A stretch of DNA of 64,000 nucleotides from an uncultured Bacteroides sp. (lineage in GTDB: Bacteria > Bacteroidota > Bacteroidia > Bacteroidales > Bacteroidaceae), in the NCBI GenBank assembly GCA_949300425.1, contig CASGED010000010.1, positions 1 to 64,000 of the forward strand, read 5' to 3'. Positions 1 through 7,994 of the stretch are shown here, one piece after another. The notes under the pieces were generated by a model. It saw only the letters and a list, made by a program, of their open reading frames with translations. It did no database searches and was not told where the DNA came from. How positions within the stretch are numbered: the first letter of the stretch is position 1; each line of letters begins with the position of its first letter. Made by a program: the position numbers and the translations under genes.

Positions 1-108
1 ACCGGTCACTCTGTTTTGTGCGAATGCTAAGGTACTGCTTAGCAGGAACAGGACCAAGACTGCGCCCTGGAGCCATGTCCACCTCTTTTTAGATTGTACA
101 CTCTGCAT
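1..108 (-). CDS. SusC/RagA-type TonB-dependent receptor, 5' end only
   Basis: Only the first 36 codons lie in the window; the gene runs leftward off the edge. The reverse strand encodes a signal peptide beginning MQSVQSKKRWTWLQGAVLVL and ending AFAQNRVTG, identical to the start of the SusC protein at 1450. The gene is therefore a divergent paralog of that receptor. SusC proteins import glycans or other large nutrients through the outer membrane with a SusD lipoprotein. No TAnnTTTG promoter aimed at this gene was found between the two start codons, so in the present orientation it is probably silent. Confidence 0.8.
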   Translation of the reverse strand, partial: MQSVQSKKRWTWLQGAVLVLFLLSSTLAFAQNRVTG

Positions 109-123
109 AACAATTTGTGTTTT
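1..123 (-). repeat. Long inverted repeat, left arm
   Basis: Positions 1-123 are the exact reverse complement of 1435-1557 and the match continues off the window. The repeat covers the last 15 bases before the start codon, the signal peptide and the first mature residues of both SusC genes. Confidence 0.97.
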
Positions 124-187
124 TAAGTTAATAATGATTGTTTTGAATTCTCACATTGTACATCCGTCGTCCACCAGTTAACTCATA

Positions 188-212
188 AACGAGTACGGGA
201 AGAACTTGGTAC
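188..212 (-). repeat. Short inverted repeat, left site of putative invertible segment
   Basis: This 25-bp site is the reverse complement of 1348-1372 with two mismatches. Its 17-bp core, read from the right-hand copy, is GTACCAAGTTCTTCCCG and is perfect. The leader DNA between each site and the nearest SusC start is homologous but clearly diverged, so the site is conserved better than its surroundings, as expected for a recombinase site. Confidence 0.8.
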
Positions 213-226
213 GCTATAAATGGGAA

Positions 227-699
227 TTTATCATTTAATCTCCCGCCCCGTCTGATTTAATCTCCCGCCTCGTCCCTTTAAATCAAAAGGGTGCCCTCTT
301 TAAATGAAAATCATCCGGTATTTTCCTTCACGAGAAGCGGTGAAAGGACACGGAAGAAGCCGTGTTTTTATCGGATAAACCTGTGCGTTTGCGTTGTCCG
401 ACCGATGTTTCACACGCTACAAGAAGTTTTGCTGATGTATGTTTCACGCTTTCACAGCCTCTCAACTACTTGATTTTAAATCGAATGTTGTGAAAGATGC
501 ATCCTTCACGGATGTTTCACCTCTTCGTTTGAGTGAAGGATGCGGGATGTTCCCTTAGAAACCGTTTCTGTATGATTTGTGTATATAGGTGTACGATTTT
601 GGCATATTGGTGAAACATGTCTGAGCGTGAAAGGAACGGATGTTTCACAGCATGTGCTTAAAAGTCAGGAGAGTACAGAATGGTGAAAGCGTGAAACTT
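227..699 (+). repeat. Dispersed 470-bp non-coding repeat, copy 1
   Basis: The segment is closely similar along its whole length to 23419-23892. It contains a CCCTTT/AAAGGG hairpin near its start, a CATCCTTCA/TGAAGGATG hairpin, about six TGTTTCAC or GTGAAAC half-sites, and a pair of TGTAYGATTT motifs 21 bp apart. Small indels between the copies break every reading frame, so it is not a gene. This copy lies inside the putative invertible segment. Confidence 0.85.
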
Positions 700-729
700 C
701 CACCGGTTGAAAACTCTCTCTATTGTTGT

Positions 730-792
730 AAAGACGGCCTTCACGAGGCCAAAGTCCCTCTTTACGATTACAAAGACCGTCTTTGGTAAGAC
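730..792. repeat. Three 21-bp dyad repeats
   Basis: Units begin at 730, 751 and 772, each starting AAAG and containing a CTTT or CTTC arm. The third has the perfect palindrome AAAGACCGTCTTT. The array resembles the 22-bp dyad arrays at 48805 and 57802 in layout but not in sequence. Confidence 0.6.
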
Positions 793-910
793 GTTTCATT
801 CCATTTGCGGATGGCATGTCAAGTGAACGTTTTATCCGGTCAGTCTTTGCAAGAAACGCTGGCTTAGGGTAGGAAAATGTTTCTAAAGGATGAAAAACGA
901 CCTATAGTTT

Positions 911-944
911 ACTATTTTCCCCCATTTCCACACTATTTTCCCCC
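911..944 (+). promoter_or_regulatory. Direct-repeat operator upstream of SusC promoter
   Basis: ACTATTTTCCCCC occurs twice, at 911 and 932, exactly 21 bp apart. The second copy would overlap the -33 region of the promoter whose -7 box is at 966. AraC-type regulators, including Bacteroides hybrid two-component systems, bind direct repeats with this spacing, so this is a plausible activator site. The regulator is not in the window. Confidence 0.55.
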
Positions 945-965
945 TTGGATAAGCTAAAATATACC

Positions 966-973
966 TAACTTTG
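966..973 (+). promoter_or_regulatory. Promoter -7 box directed at SusC (1450)
   Basis: TAACTTTG matches TAnnTTTG exactly and reads rightward. It lies between the short inverted repeats, so an inversion would turn it toward the divergent SusC gene at 108. The leader would be about 470 nt. Confidence 0.6.
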
Positions 974-1206
974 TGAAAAATCTAACAAAACTATGGACAC
1001 TTTTTTGCAATATTCCACTAACAAAAGCAAAACCGGTTCGTTCCGAGCACGGTCTTTGGTCGCTAAACAGGCTTCGTTCCAATCTTATATAAAGAGGAAA
1101 CGAAGACAGTTCCTGTATTATCCATAACACAGCACAAACTATTATATATCAGATTTTTAACACATACTCGCAATCGGAATGAAACATCATTGTAATGTCC
1201 AGGCGC

Positions 1207-1214
1207 TACTTTTG
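1207..1214 (+). promoter_or_regulatory. Second -7 box directed at SusC (1450)
   Basis: TACTTTTG matches TAnnTTTG, with a TTG about 17 bp upstream in the -33 region. It is also inside the putative invertible segment and reads rightward, giving a leader of about 230 nt. Confidence 0.55.
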
Positions 1215-1347
1215 CAGCCGGAAAGATTGTTAGAAAGTGTGCAAAGCGTTTTTAGATAAAATAAAGTAATGTAAAACAAAGATTATGAATATCCGTAAGA
1301 AGCCGGAAAAACAGTTTGGAAATCAACTGATGGGCTCATCCGTAGGA

Positions 1348-1372
1348 GTACCAAGTTCTTCCCGAACTTGTT
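1348..1372 (+). repeat. Short inverted repeat, right site of putative invertible segment
   Basis: Partner of 188-212. Together the sites bound 213-1347, which holds both rightward promoters, the direct-repeat operator and the dispersed repeat. Confidence 0.8.
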
Positions 1373-1434
1373 CCAGATGGCGGACGGCGGATATGTAGAA
1401 TTTGAGAACCTAAAAGTAACTTATTTTTTTAATT

Positions 1435-1557
1435 AAAACACAAATTGTTATGCAGAGTGTACAATCTAAAAAGAGGTGGACATGGCTCCAGGGCGCAGTC
1501 TTGGTCCTGTTCCTGCTAAGCAGTACCTTAGCATTCGCACAAAACAGAGTGACCGGT
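1435..1557 (+). repeat. Long inverted repeat, right arm
   Basis: Exact inverted copy of 1-123. Perfect identity across coding DNA, while the upstream leaders have diverged, points to recombination or gene conversion through this segment. Confidence 0.97.
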
Positions 1558-4446
1558 ACCGTAACGGACAGAACCGGCGCGCCGCTTCCGGGCGTTAACG
1601 TAGTAGAAGTGGGTTCAACCAACGGTGGTATTACCGACATAGATGGTAAATACTCTATTGTAGTGGAGAATGGCAAAACACTGCAATTCTCCTACATTGG
1701 TTTTGTAACCCAAGAAATTAAGGTTGACCGAAACGTCATCAACGTTAACATGACAGAAGATGCCCAGGCTTTGGAGGAAGTCGTAGTCGTAGGTTACGGC
1801 AGCATGCAGCGCAAGGATGTAACCAGTTCTATCACAACCGTGAAGGCCGATAAACTGAACGTTGGTACTTATACTGACCCCGCTCAGTTACTACAGGGTA
1901 AGGTTCCCGGTTTGACCATCACCCAAAGCAGCGATCCGAACAGTGGAACTTCTTCAATCACCTTGCGTGGTGCGTCTACATTGCGTACAGATGCAGGTGC
2001 TATGGAACCTTATTATGTAGTGGACGGTGTCCCCGGCGTATCTTTAGCTTTGGTCGCTCCGGAAGACATCGAAAGCATTGACGTATTGCGTGACGCAACC
2101 GCTACGGCCATCTACGGCTCGAAAGCTGCCAACGGTGTAATTATCGTTACCACGAAAAAAGGTAAAGCAGGCAAAGCTACGGTCAACTACAATGCTTATG
2201 TGGCTATAGACAACGTGATGAAAAACCTCGATATGCTGTCGGCCGATGAACTGCGCGCCTACGCACAACAGCACAATCTGACTATCGGTAATGACTTCGG
2301 AGCCAGTACAGACTGGCAGAAGGAAGTGCAACGTACCGCCTTTACGCATAACCATAACGTATCCATCAGCGGCGGTTCGGAAACAACGACCTACAATGCC
2401 AGCATCAACTACATGGACAGACAGGGTGTCATCAAAGGTACGGACATGGACCGTTTGATTGGCCGCGCGTTTGTACAAACCAAAGCGTTGAACGACCGTT
2501 TAACACTGTCTCTGAACTTGAACGCCAGCATCACGAACAACCATTCCGTGGAGACCGGCAGCGACAATACCAGTGTGTACGATGCTATGAACTATTATTC
2601 TCCGTTGGTACCCGTAAAAGATGGAAATGGGAACTGGAGCATTTATGAAGGCGTTTCACAGAACTACAACCCTCTTTCGTTAATCAACGAAGACACGTAT
2701 GACCATACCACCAAGAAGCTACAAGGTACGGCCAAGGCAGAGTTGGACATCATCGACGGACTGAAATGGAACGCCATGCTGTCTTATCAGAATGAGCAGT
2801 TCTTGTGGGATGAATACCACTCCAGCCAATCGCAACTGACTACCGTGAAAGACAACGGACAGGCTCACCGCCGTACGACCCAAGACTACAGAAAAGTGCT
2901 GGAAACCTACCTGAACTATGACAAGACCTTCAACGAGGCGCACAAATTAGGCGTTATGTTAGGTTATTCTTGGGAAGAAACAACAAAAGCAGACGGTTAT
3001 GGTCTGACTGTTTATAACTTCTACAACGACCAGACCGGCTACAAAAACATGGGCCTTGCCAACATGATAGACGGCATGAACGGTGTTTGGTCATCAGCTG
3101 AAAACACGTTGCGCATGATTTCATTCTACGGACGTGTCAACTACTCGTACAACAGCAAGTATATGTTGCAGGCCACCCTCCGTCGTGACGGCTCTTCCGC
3201 TTTCGGTGAAAACAACCGTTGGGCAACCTTCCCCTCTGTATCCGCCGCATGGCGTATCTCGGAAGAAGATTTTGCTGACAACTGGGGATTTGATGACTTG
3301 AAACTTCGTGTGGGCTACGGTATCAGCGGTAACTCGCTGGGCTTTGACCCCTATTTCCCAAGAATGGTGTACGGAGGCACAGGCTGGTTCCAATATACGG
3401 ATGGCAACCAATACCATACGATTGGTGCATTGAGAAACAACAATCCCGATTTGAAGTGGGAAACCACCTCTATGTTCAACATCGGTGTGGACTTCTCAGT
3501 ACTCGGAGGTCGTTTGGGCGCAACCATTGAGTATTACAGCAAACAGACTTCTGACTTGATTTTGGACTATGCCGTCTCTACCAACAGATATCCCTACGGA
3601 ACCATGTGGGCCAACGTAGGTGACATCTCTAACAAAGGTATTGAAATCAGCATCAACGCCATTCCAGTACAGACCAAAGATTTCCAGTGGAGCACAACGC
3701 TAAACTTGTCTCACAACAAGAACGTGGTGGAGAAGATATCTAACGACACTTATTCTGTGGACTACATCAACAAGGCAAACCCCAACATCGGCGGTTTCTC
3801 GAACACAAACTCCATTCAGCGTATCATAGAAGGCGAACCTATCGGTACATTCTACACCTACCATTGGGAAGGTTATAACGCAGACGGCGTTTCCGTATTT
3901 TCTGATTATGATGAAAATGGAGAATATGTAGGCCAAACTACCAATCCAAATGAAAGCGACCGTGTGAAGATAGAAGGCTCCGCACAACCCAAACTAAACT
4001 TGGGCTGGAACAACACGTTGAACTACAAAGATTGGACACTGACCGCTTTCTTCCAAGGAACGTTTGGCAACAAGATCATGAATTTGCCCCGTGCTCAGTA
4101 CAACAATGTAACCAACCTCGGAGTAGGTAAAAACGGCTTGAAAGAAATCATTGAACGGAATATGCCTAATGACGTCAACGCACAAGCTCCATCTGACCGC
4201 TATATAGAAAACGGTAGCTACCTGCGCCTCTCTACTTTGAGTTTGAGCTATAACTTCGGCAAAATTGGGAACTGGATCAACAATTTGAAACTGACCGCCA
4301 CCTGCAACAACGTCTTCACCATTACCGGCTATTCAGGAACTGACCCCGAAGTCAGCCTGGGCGGTGTAGAACCGGGTGTTGACTGGCGTAATTCATTCTA
4401 TCCTCGTACCCGCACATTTATGCTGGGACTGAACGTTAACTTCTAA
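1450..4446 (+). CDS. SusC/RagA family TonB-linked outer membrane receptor
   Basis: The 998-residue protein is an outer-membrane active importer that takes up a nutrient, usually an oligosaccharide, with its SusD partner using TonB energy. Residues 1-30 are a signal peptide ending AFA. A carboxypeptidase-regulatory-like domain follows (about 33-105, GTVTDRTGAPLPGVNV), then the plug (about 115-235), which ends in the typical SusC motif IYGSKAANGVIIVTTKKGK. The rest is a beta-barrel ending in a terminal Phe. SusD follows after 23 bp in the same operon. Two promoters and a direct-repeat operator lie upstream inside a probable invertible segment, so expression is likely phase variable. No glycoside hydrolase is nearby, so the substrate cannot be told. 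Confidence 0.95.
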   Translation: MQSVQSKKRWTWLQGAVLVLFLLSSTLAFAQNRVTGTVTDRTGAPLPGVNVVEVGSTNGGITDIDGKYSIVVENGKTLQFSYIGFVTQEIKVDRNVINVNMTEDAQALEEVVVVGYGSMQRKDVTSSITTVKADKLNVGTYTDPAQLLQGKVPGLTITQSSDPNSGTSSITLRGASTLRTDAGAMEPYYVVDGVPGVSLALVAPEDIESIDVLRDATATAIYGSKAANGVIIVTTKKGKAGKATVNYNAYVAIDNVMKNLDMLSADELRAYAQQHNLTIGNDFGASTDWQKEVQRTAFTHNHNVSISGGSETTTYNASINYMDRQGVIKGTDMDRLIGRAFVQTKALNDRLTLSLNLNASITNNHSVETGSDNTSVYDAMNYYSPLVPVKDGNGNWSIYEGVSQNYNPLSLINEDTYDHTTKKLQGTAKAELDIIDGLKWNAMLSYQNEQFLWDEYHSSQSQLTTVKDNGQAHRRTTQDYRKVLETYLNYDKTFNEAHKLGVMLGYSWEETTKADGYGLTVYNFYNDQTGYKNMGLANMIDGMNGVWSSAENTLRMISFYGRVNYSYNSKYMLQATLRRDGSSAFGENNRWATFPSVSAAWRISEEDFADNWGFDDLKLRVGYGISGNSLGFDPYFPRMVYGGTGWFQYTDGNQYHTIGALRNNNPDLKWETTSMFNIGVDFSVLGGRLGATIEYYSKQTSDLILDYAVSTNRYPYGTMWANVGDISNKGIEISINAIPVQTKDFQWSTTLNLSHNKNVVEKISNDTYSVDYINKANPNIGGFSNTNSIQRIIEGEPIGTFYTYHWEGYNADGVSVFSDYDENGEYVGQTTNPNESDRVKIEGSAQPKLNLGWNNTLNYKDWTLTAFFQGTFGNKIMNLPRAQYNNVTNLGVGKNGLKEIIERNMPNDVNAQAPSDRYIENGSYLRLSTLSLSYNFGKIGNWINNLKLTATCNNVFTITGYSGTDPEVSLGGVEPGVDWRNSFYPRTRTFMLGLNVNF

Positions 4447-4469
4447 TTAACAGATAAACTGAAACAAAT

Positions 4470-6083
4470 ATGAAAAAGATATCTAAATTACTTGTATCAA
4501 TCGGACTGTTAGCCACGGCCACTACCGGTTGTACCGATCTTGACGTGGATATAACGTCGCAATATACGGAATATCCCGACTCAGAAATTGCGATTGAAGC
4601 CAAAATGGCGAATGTTTATTATGCGTTTCGTGGTGCATTGGGGCGTCGTTATAGTGAAGCGTGCGGATGCTCCAGTGATGAATTTACCGGCATCTCGTTC
4701 GATGGTGACTATTATGACAATGGTACCACTGCACATCCGACTTTGCATTGGGTCAATCCGGATTCTCCCTGCATTGACTGGTATCCAGATATCACGGCAG
4801 GTATTACAAACTGCAACAGAGCTATCGTTGACCTCGGTGGTGAAGAAATTCCCGCAGCTGCCCCCGCAATTGCTATGCGCGCCTTCTATCATTTCATTTT
4901 AATGGATATGTTCGGAGCAACCCCGATACTGAACCATATACCGGAAGGAGATGAAGCTATCGACCGCTCTCCACGTCCTGAAGTGGCAGCATTTATTGAG
5001 GAAGATTTGCTGAAGGCGCTTCCCAATCTGACCAAAGAGTCAAATGCCAGCACGTATGGTAAGCCAAATTACTGGATGGCAAAAGCTTTGTTGGCCAAGC
5101 TTTACATCAACTGGGGCGTTTATTCATGTGCAGACGTAGCTACTTATACGCCTAACACGGCAAATCCGAAATTGAATGACTGCATCGCTATCTGTGATGA
5201 AATTATGGCGTCAGGGCTGTTTGATTTGAACAACAGCTATCGTGAAAAGTTCTGGCCGGAAAATGGAGCCCATATCACAGACTTCATCTACGCGATGCCC
5301 TACGACCGCATTACTGCCCAAGGCATGCAGTATGCACGTTACCGCACATGGCGTCAAATGAACGGAGTAGATGTTTCATTCTATGGTTTCAAGTTGAGCT
5401 CATCTGTAGGCGGTAATCTTGCAGTGAACTCTGAAATAGTAGACCTGCTTTCACTGCCCGGTGACGAGCGCAACCTCTCTATCGTAGGTGGTCCGATTTA
5501 TTATTTTGATGAGAATCGCAACATTTCCGATGAGCCGTTTATTTATGATGGACAACAACTTGTATTTACCAAAGAGATTACTTTGAAATCCAGTTCACAA
5601 TCTGACATGGAACAGCTCAACACCGGCAAAGACGTGAACGGCTGGTCGCAAGGTTATAAATCCGTGAAATGGTTCCCGACCTACGATGATTATGTCAATG
5701 GCCGTAACCAAAGTAACGACATGCCTATCTTCCGTTATGCGGACATCATCCTGACCAAGGCAGAAGCTATTCTTCGTGGTGGTACGGCAACTAACGGTGA
5801 CACACCGCAAAGTCTGATGAACCAGATTCGTGCATATGTCAACGCTCCCGCATTCGAAGGTACCCCGACATTGGATGACCTTTTGGATGAGCGTGGACGT
5901 GAGTTCTTTGACGAGAACTGGCGTCGTAACGACTTAATCCGTTTCGGTCGCTTTGAAGACGATTGGGGATACAAGCACATTGTGCATCCGGAAGCAAAAA
6001 CCGAGTTGTTTCGCCGTATTTTCCCCATTCCGACAGGCGTAATGAACACCAACACGAACTGGAGCCAAAATACAGGATACTAA
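4470..6083 (+). CDS. RagB/SusD family nutrient-binding lipoprotein
   Basis: The 537-residue surface lipoprotein caps the SusC barrel and binds the nutrient. The signal peptide ends at a lipobox with Cys21 (TTGC), followed by TDLD. The C-terminal part has the conserved SusD signature around DERGREFFDENWRRNDLIRF, close to LLDERGRE and DLIRFG in the family. It lies 23 bp after the SusC gene and is closed by a strong hairpin at 6157, so the transcription unit is SusC-SusD only. Length is normal for the family. Ligand unknown. Confidence 0.95.
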   Translation: MKKISKLLVSIGLLATATTGCTDLDVDITSQYTEYPDSEIAIEAKMANVYYAFRGALGRRYSEACGCSSDEFTGISFDGDYYDNGTTAHPTLHWVNPDSPCIDWYPDITAGITNCNRAIVDLGGEEIPAAAPAIAMRAFYHFILMDMFGATPILNHIPEGDEAIDRSPRPEVAAFIEEDLLKALPNLTKESNASTYGKPNYWMAKALLAKLYINWGVYSCADVATYTPNTANPKLNDCIAICDEIMASGLFDLNNSYREKFWPENGAHITDFIYAMPYDRITAQGMQYARYRTWRQMNGVDVSFYGFKLSSSVGGNLAVNSEIVDLLSLPGDERNLSIVGGPIYYFDENRNISDEPFIYDGQQLVFTKEITLKSSSQSDMEQLNTGKDVNGWSQGYKSVKWFPTYDDYVNGRNQSNDMPIFRYADIILTKAEAILRGGTATNGDTPQSLMNQIRAYVNAPAFEGTPTLDDLLDERGREFFDENWRRNDLIRFGRFEDDWGYKHIVHPEAKTELFRRIFPIPTGVMNTNTNWSQNTGY

Positions 6084-6118
6084 TTCACTCATATTAAGAT
6101 ATACATTTTTAAGGTAAA

Positions 6119-6209
6119 AGCAAGCGATTGTTTTATTTAGAGTTTTAAAAATGTAGGCCTTGCACCAACCTGCGGTAATGCCATTCCGTAGGGGAAGTGC
6201 AAGGCTTTT
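6119..6209 (+). repeat. Direct repeat flanking the MntA/HepT cassette, left copy
   Basis: About 91 bp, repeated at 7002-7093 with only a few differences. It begins AGCAAGCGATTGTTTTATTT and contains the whole terminator hairpin. The two copies bracket the MntA/HepT cassette exactly. Confidence 0.9.
6157..6209 (+). terminator. Terminator after SusD
   Basis: Stem GCCTTGCAC/GTGCAAGGC (6157-6165 with 6197-6205) followed by TTTT. An inner stem is nearly formed by CCTGCGG and CCGTAGG. Confidence 0.85.
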
Positions 6210-6288
6210 CTATATATGTTCAGATTAAGATTTTAAGTCGACACAATAAAAAGGGAAATAAAAACTTTGCAGGATTTCTACGAATGGC

Positions 6289-6296
6289 TATCTTTG
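6289..6296 (+). promoter_or_regulatory. Promoter of mntA-hepT
   Basis: TATCTTTG matches TAnnTTTG and lies 25 bp before the mntA start codon. Confidence 0.75.
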
Positions 6297-6320
6297 TGAG
6301 AAGTAAAAGAACGCATTGCT

Positions 6321-6614
6321 ATGATAACGAAGAATGAGTGTATAAAGCTACTACAATCGTGTGCCGACACTTTACGTGAACGATTCGGAGTTCGAACACT
6401 TCGTTTGTTCGGGTCTGTTGCGCGTGATGAGCAGAAAGCCACAAGTGATGTAGATATTTGCGTGGAAATGGCTCCCAAACTCTATCTGTTTGTCGAATTG
6501 GGACTGTTCCTTGAACAACTTTTGGGTTGCCATGTAGATGTAGTGCGCATGCACCGCAATATGAATGCTGTTTTAAGAAACGAAATAGAAAAAGACGGTG
6601 TTTATGTCTTATAA
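6321..6614 (+). CDS. mntA: MntA-like nucleotidyltransferase antitoxin
   Basis: The 97-residue protein is a minimal nucleotidyltransferase. It shows the family signature G31-S32 with R35, followed by the metal-binding pair D43-x-D45 (FGSVARDEQKATSDVDI). In characterised HEPN/MNT pairs, MntA silences the HepT toxin by adding AMP to a tyrosine near its active site. The next gene is the HEPN partner and overlaps it by 11-17 bases, so the two are cotranscribed and probably translationally coupled. The pair has its own promoter and is framed by 91-bp direct repeats, which suggests arrival or duplication as a cassette. Confidence 0.9.
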   Translation: MITKNECIKLLQSCADTLRERFGVRTLRLFGSVARDEQKATSDVDICVEMAPKLYLFVELGLFLEQLLGCHVDVVRMHRNMNAVLRNEIEKDGVYVL

Positions 6615-6990
6615 GCAGGATAAACGAATTCTAAGCACCCTACGGCAAATAGAAAAATCCATTCTTCTGTTACAAGAGTGGAACAGAGACACCATGTGTG
6701 CCGATGATTACATGTTGACACCTGAAGGTACGAAGAATTTAGCCGCAAGCAGTATGCTTGTAGAAACTATCGGAGAAGCATTTAAGAAGATAGACAAAGA
6801 AACGGAAGGAACTTTGTTGCCACAATATACAGGTATCCCATGGAAAGCAGTTAAAGGAATACGTGACCGCATCGCTCATGGTTATTTTGAGATAGACGCT
6901 GAAATAATTTTCGATACCGTAAAGAATGATTTACCCGAGCTATTGTCTGCTACGCGTTTCTTCATAACAAAGCTTTCCGCATCATTATAA
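6604..6990 (+). CDS. hepT: HepT-like HEPN ribonuclease toxin (DUF86)
   Basis: The ORF can open at a GTG at 6598, but the ATG at 6604 (MSYKQDKR) is preferred, giving 128 residues. It carries the complete HepT catalytic motif R-x4-H-x-Y at R87, H92 and Y94 (GIRDRIAHGY). This family cleaves RNA or tRNA ends, and the motif tyrosine is the residue AMPylated by MntA in studied systems. All key residues are present, so the toxin looks functional. It overlaps mntA and is followed by the second copy of the flanking repeat and terminator. Confidence 0.9.
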   Translation: MSYKQDKRILSTLRQIEKSILLLQEWNRDTMCADDYMLTPEGTKNLAASSMLVETIGEAFKKIDKETEGTLLPQYTGIPWKAVKGIRDRIAHGYFEIDAEIIFDTVKNDLPELLSATRFFITKLSASL

Positions 6991-7001
6991 TAGCTCTAAA
7001 C

Positions 7002-7093
7002 AGCAAGCGATTGTTTTATTTAGAGTTTTAAAAATGTAGGCCTTGCACCAACCTGCGGTAATGCCATTCCGCAGGGGACGTGCAAGGCTTTTT
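7002..7093 (+). repeat. Direct repeat flanking the MntA/HepT cassette, right copy
   Basis: Second copy of 6119-6209. It separates the HEPN/MNT cassette from the next small cassette. Confidence 0.9.
7040..7093 (+). terminator. Terminator after hepT
   Basis: Outer stem GCCTTGCAC/GTGCAAGGC and perfect inner stem CCTGCGG/CCGCAGG, followed by TTTTT. Confidence 0.85.
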
Positions 7094-7166
7094 CATGCGA
7101 AATTCTAAAAAGATTTATTGTTGGTATTTGCGGTTCGGAAGGCTTTTATTAACTTTGCAATCAGAT
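7059..7166 (+). repeat. Direct repeat flanking ORF 7180, left copy
   Basis: About 108 bp repeated at 7861-7967. It contains the right half of the terminator hairpin and the promoter of the 7180 gene. Confidence 0.9.
7150..7157 (+). promoter_or_regulatory. Promoter of the 7180 gene
   Basis: TAACTTTG matches TAnnTTTG and lies 22 bp before the start codon. Confidence 0.7.
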
Positions 7167-7179
7167 AAGTCACGTTAAA

Positions 7180-7863
7180 ATGGGAAACAATGACACTCAT
7201 CAACGATTACCACAAGCAGCTAATAGTGCGGAAAAAGAAATCCGTAGCCGAATGGCAGAAGCATCCGCTGTCATTGGAGGAGTGCTTAGCTCAATTCAAA
7301 CGATTGCGGGAACAACGTCTTGCAAGGGAGTCCAAATTCATGCGCTCTACAAATATGCAATAGAACATGAATGTTGGTTTGATAGTATCGGAGAATTAGG
7401 TGTATTTTCTGACCGTGGTTCTGAAAATGAGGTTTATATATCACATGATAGGAGAACTGTATATAAATTAAATGATTTCCGTTATTCAGATGATAACCTA
7501 CAACCTTTCTTCGAACGGATAAATGCCCATAATCTTTATTTCCCTGAATGTGCATATGACTTGATTGGGTTTGCCTATAACCAAAAGGGAGATGTCTGTG
7601 CTTTACTTACTCAGCCGTTTATTATTGCTAAGCGAGAGGCTACAGAAGAAGAAATTATGAATGCGATGCTTTATATGGGATTTACACCTTGTTTGAATGG
7701 GGAATATTTCACTAATGGTGAATATGATATTTTTGATGCTTTACCCAATAACGTTTTAGTGGGGATTGATGATAATCTTTATTTCATTGATACCATTATA
7801 TACCGTAGTGAGAAAGATAATTTTGAAACCTATCAAAGTCTTTCTCCGCGTTATAACAGATAA
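7180..7863 (+). CDS. Unknown protein with kinase-like motifs
   Basis: I do not recognise this 227-residue protein by name. The part from about residue 80 to 210 has the layout of a small or degenerate phosphotransferase of the aminoglycoside-kinase type. It has NEVYISHDRRTVYK with a candidate ATP-site Lys96, a hinge-like LLTQPF (142-147), a catalytic-loop-like LPNNVLV (Asn191), and LYFID with Asp204 as a DFG-like metal ligand. The first 75 residues are helical and unassigned. There is no signal peptide or membrane segment. The gene is AT-rich, sits alone between 108-bp direct repeats, and its stop codon is the first three bases of the right repeat, so its 3' end may be truncated. The kinase idea is inference. 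Confidence 0.6.
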   Translation: MGNNDTHQRLPQAANSAEKEIRSRMAEASAVIGGVLSSIQTIAGTTSCKGVQIHALYKYAIEHECWFDSIGELGVFSDRGSENEVYISHDRRTVYKLNDFRYSDDNLQPFFERINAHNLYFPECAYDLIGFAYNQKGDVCALLTQPFIIAKREATEEEIMNAMLYMGFTPCLNGEYFTNGEYDIFDALPNNVLVGIDDNLYFIDTIIYRSEKDNFETYQSLSPRYNR

Positions 7864-7967
7864 TGCCATTCCGCAGGGGATGTGCAAGGCTTTTTCTGCG
7901 AAATCCTAAAAAGATTTATTGTTGATATTTGCGGTTCGGAAGGCTTTTATTAACTTTGCAATCAGAT
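7861..7967 (+). repeat. Direct repeat flanking ORF 7180, right copy
   Basis: Second copy of 7059-7166. It lacks the left arm of the terminator hairpin, so it cannot terminate, and it leaves a promoter copy with no gene immediately after it. Confidence 0.9.
7951..7958 (+). promoter_or_regulatory. Duplicated promoter copy
   Basis: TAACTTTG, carried by the right repeat. It could feed aroA 266 bp downstream. Confidence 0.5.
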
Positions 7968-7994
7968 TAGATAAAATAACCTCGATAAATGGGT

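Noticed and set aside
291-473. 60-aa frame in the first dispersed repeat
   Set aside because: The matching frame in the other copy is shifted by indels; the element is conserved as DNA, not protein.
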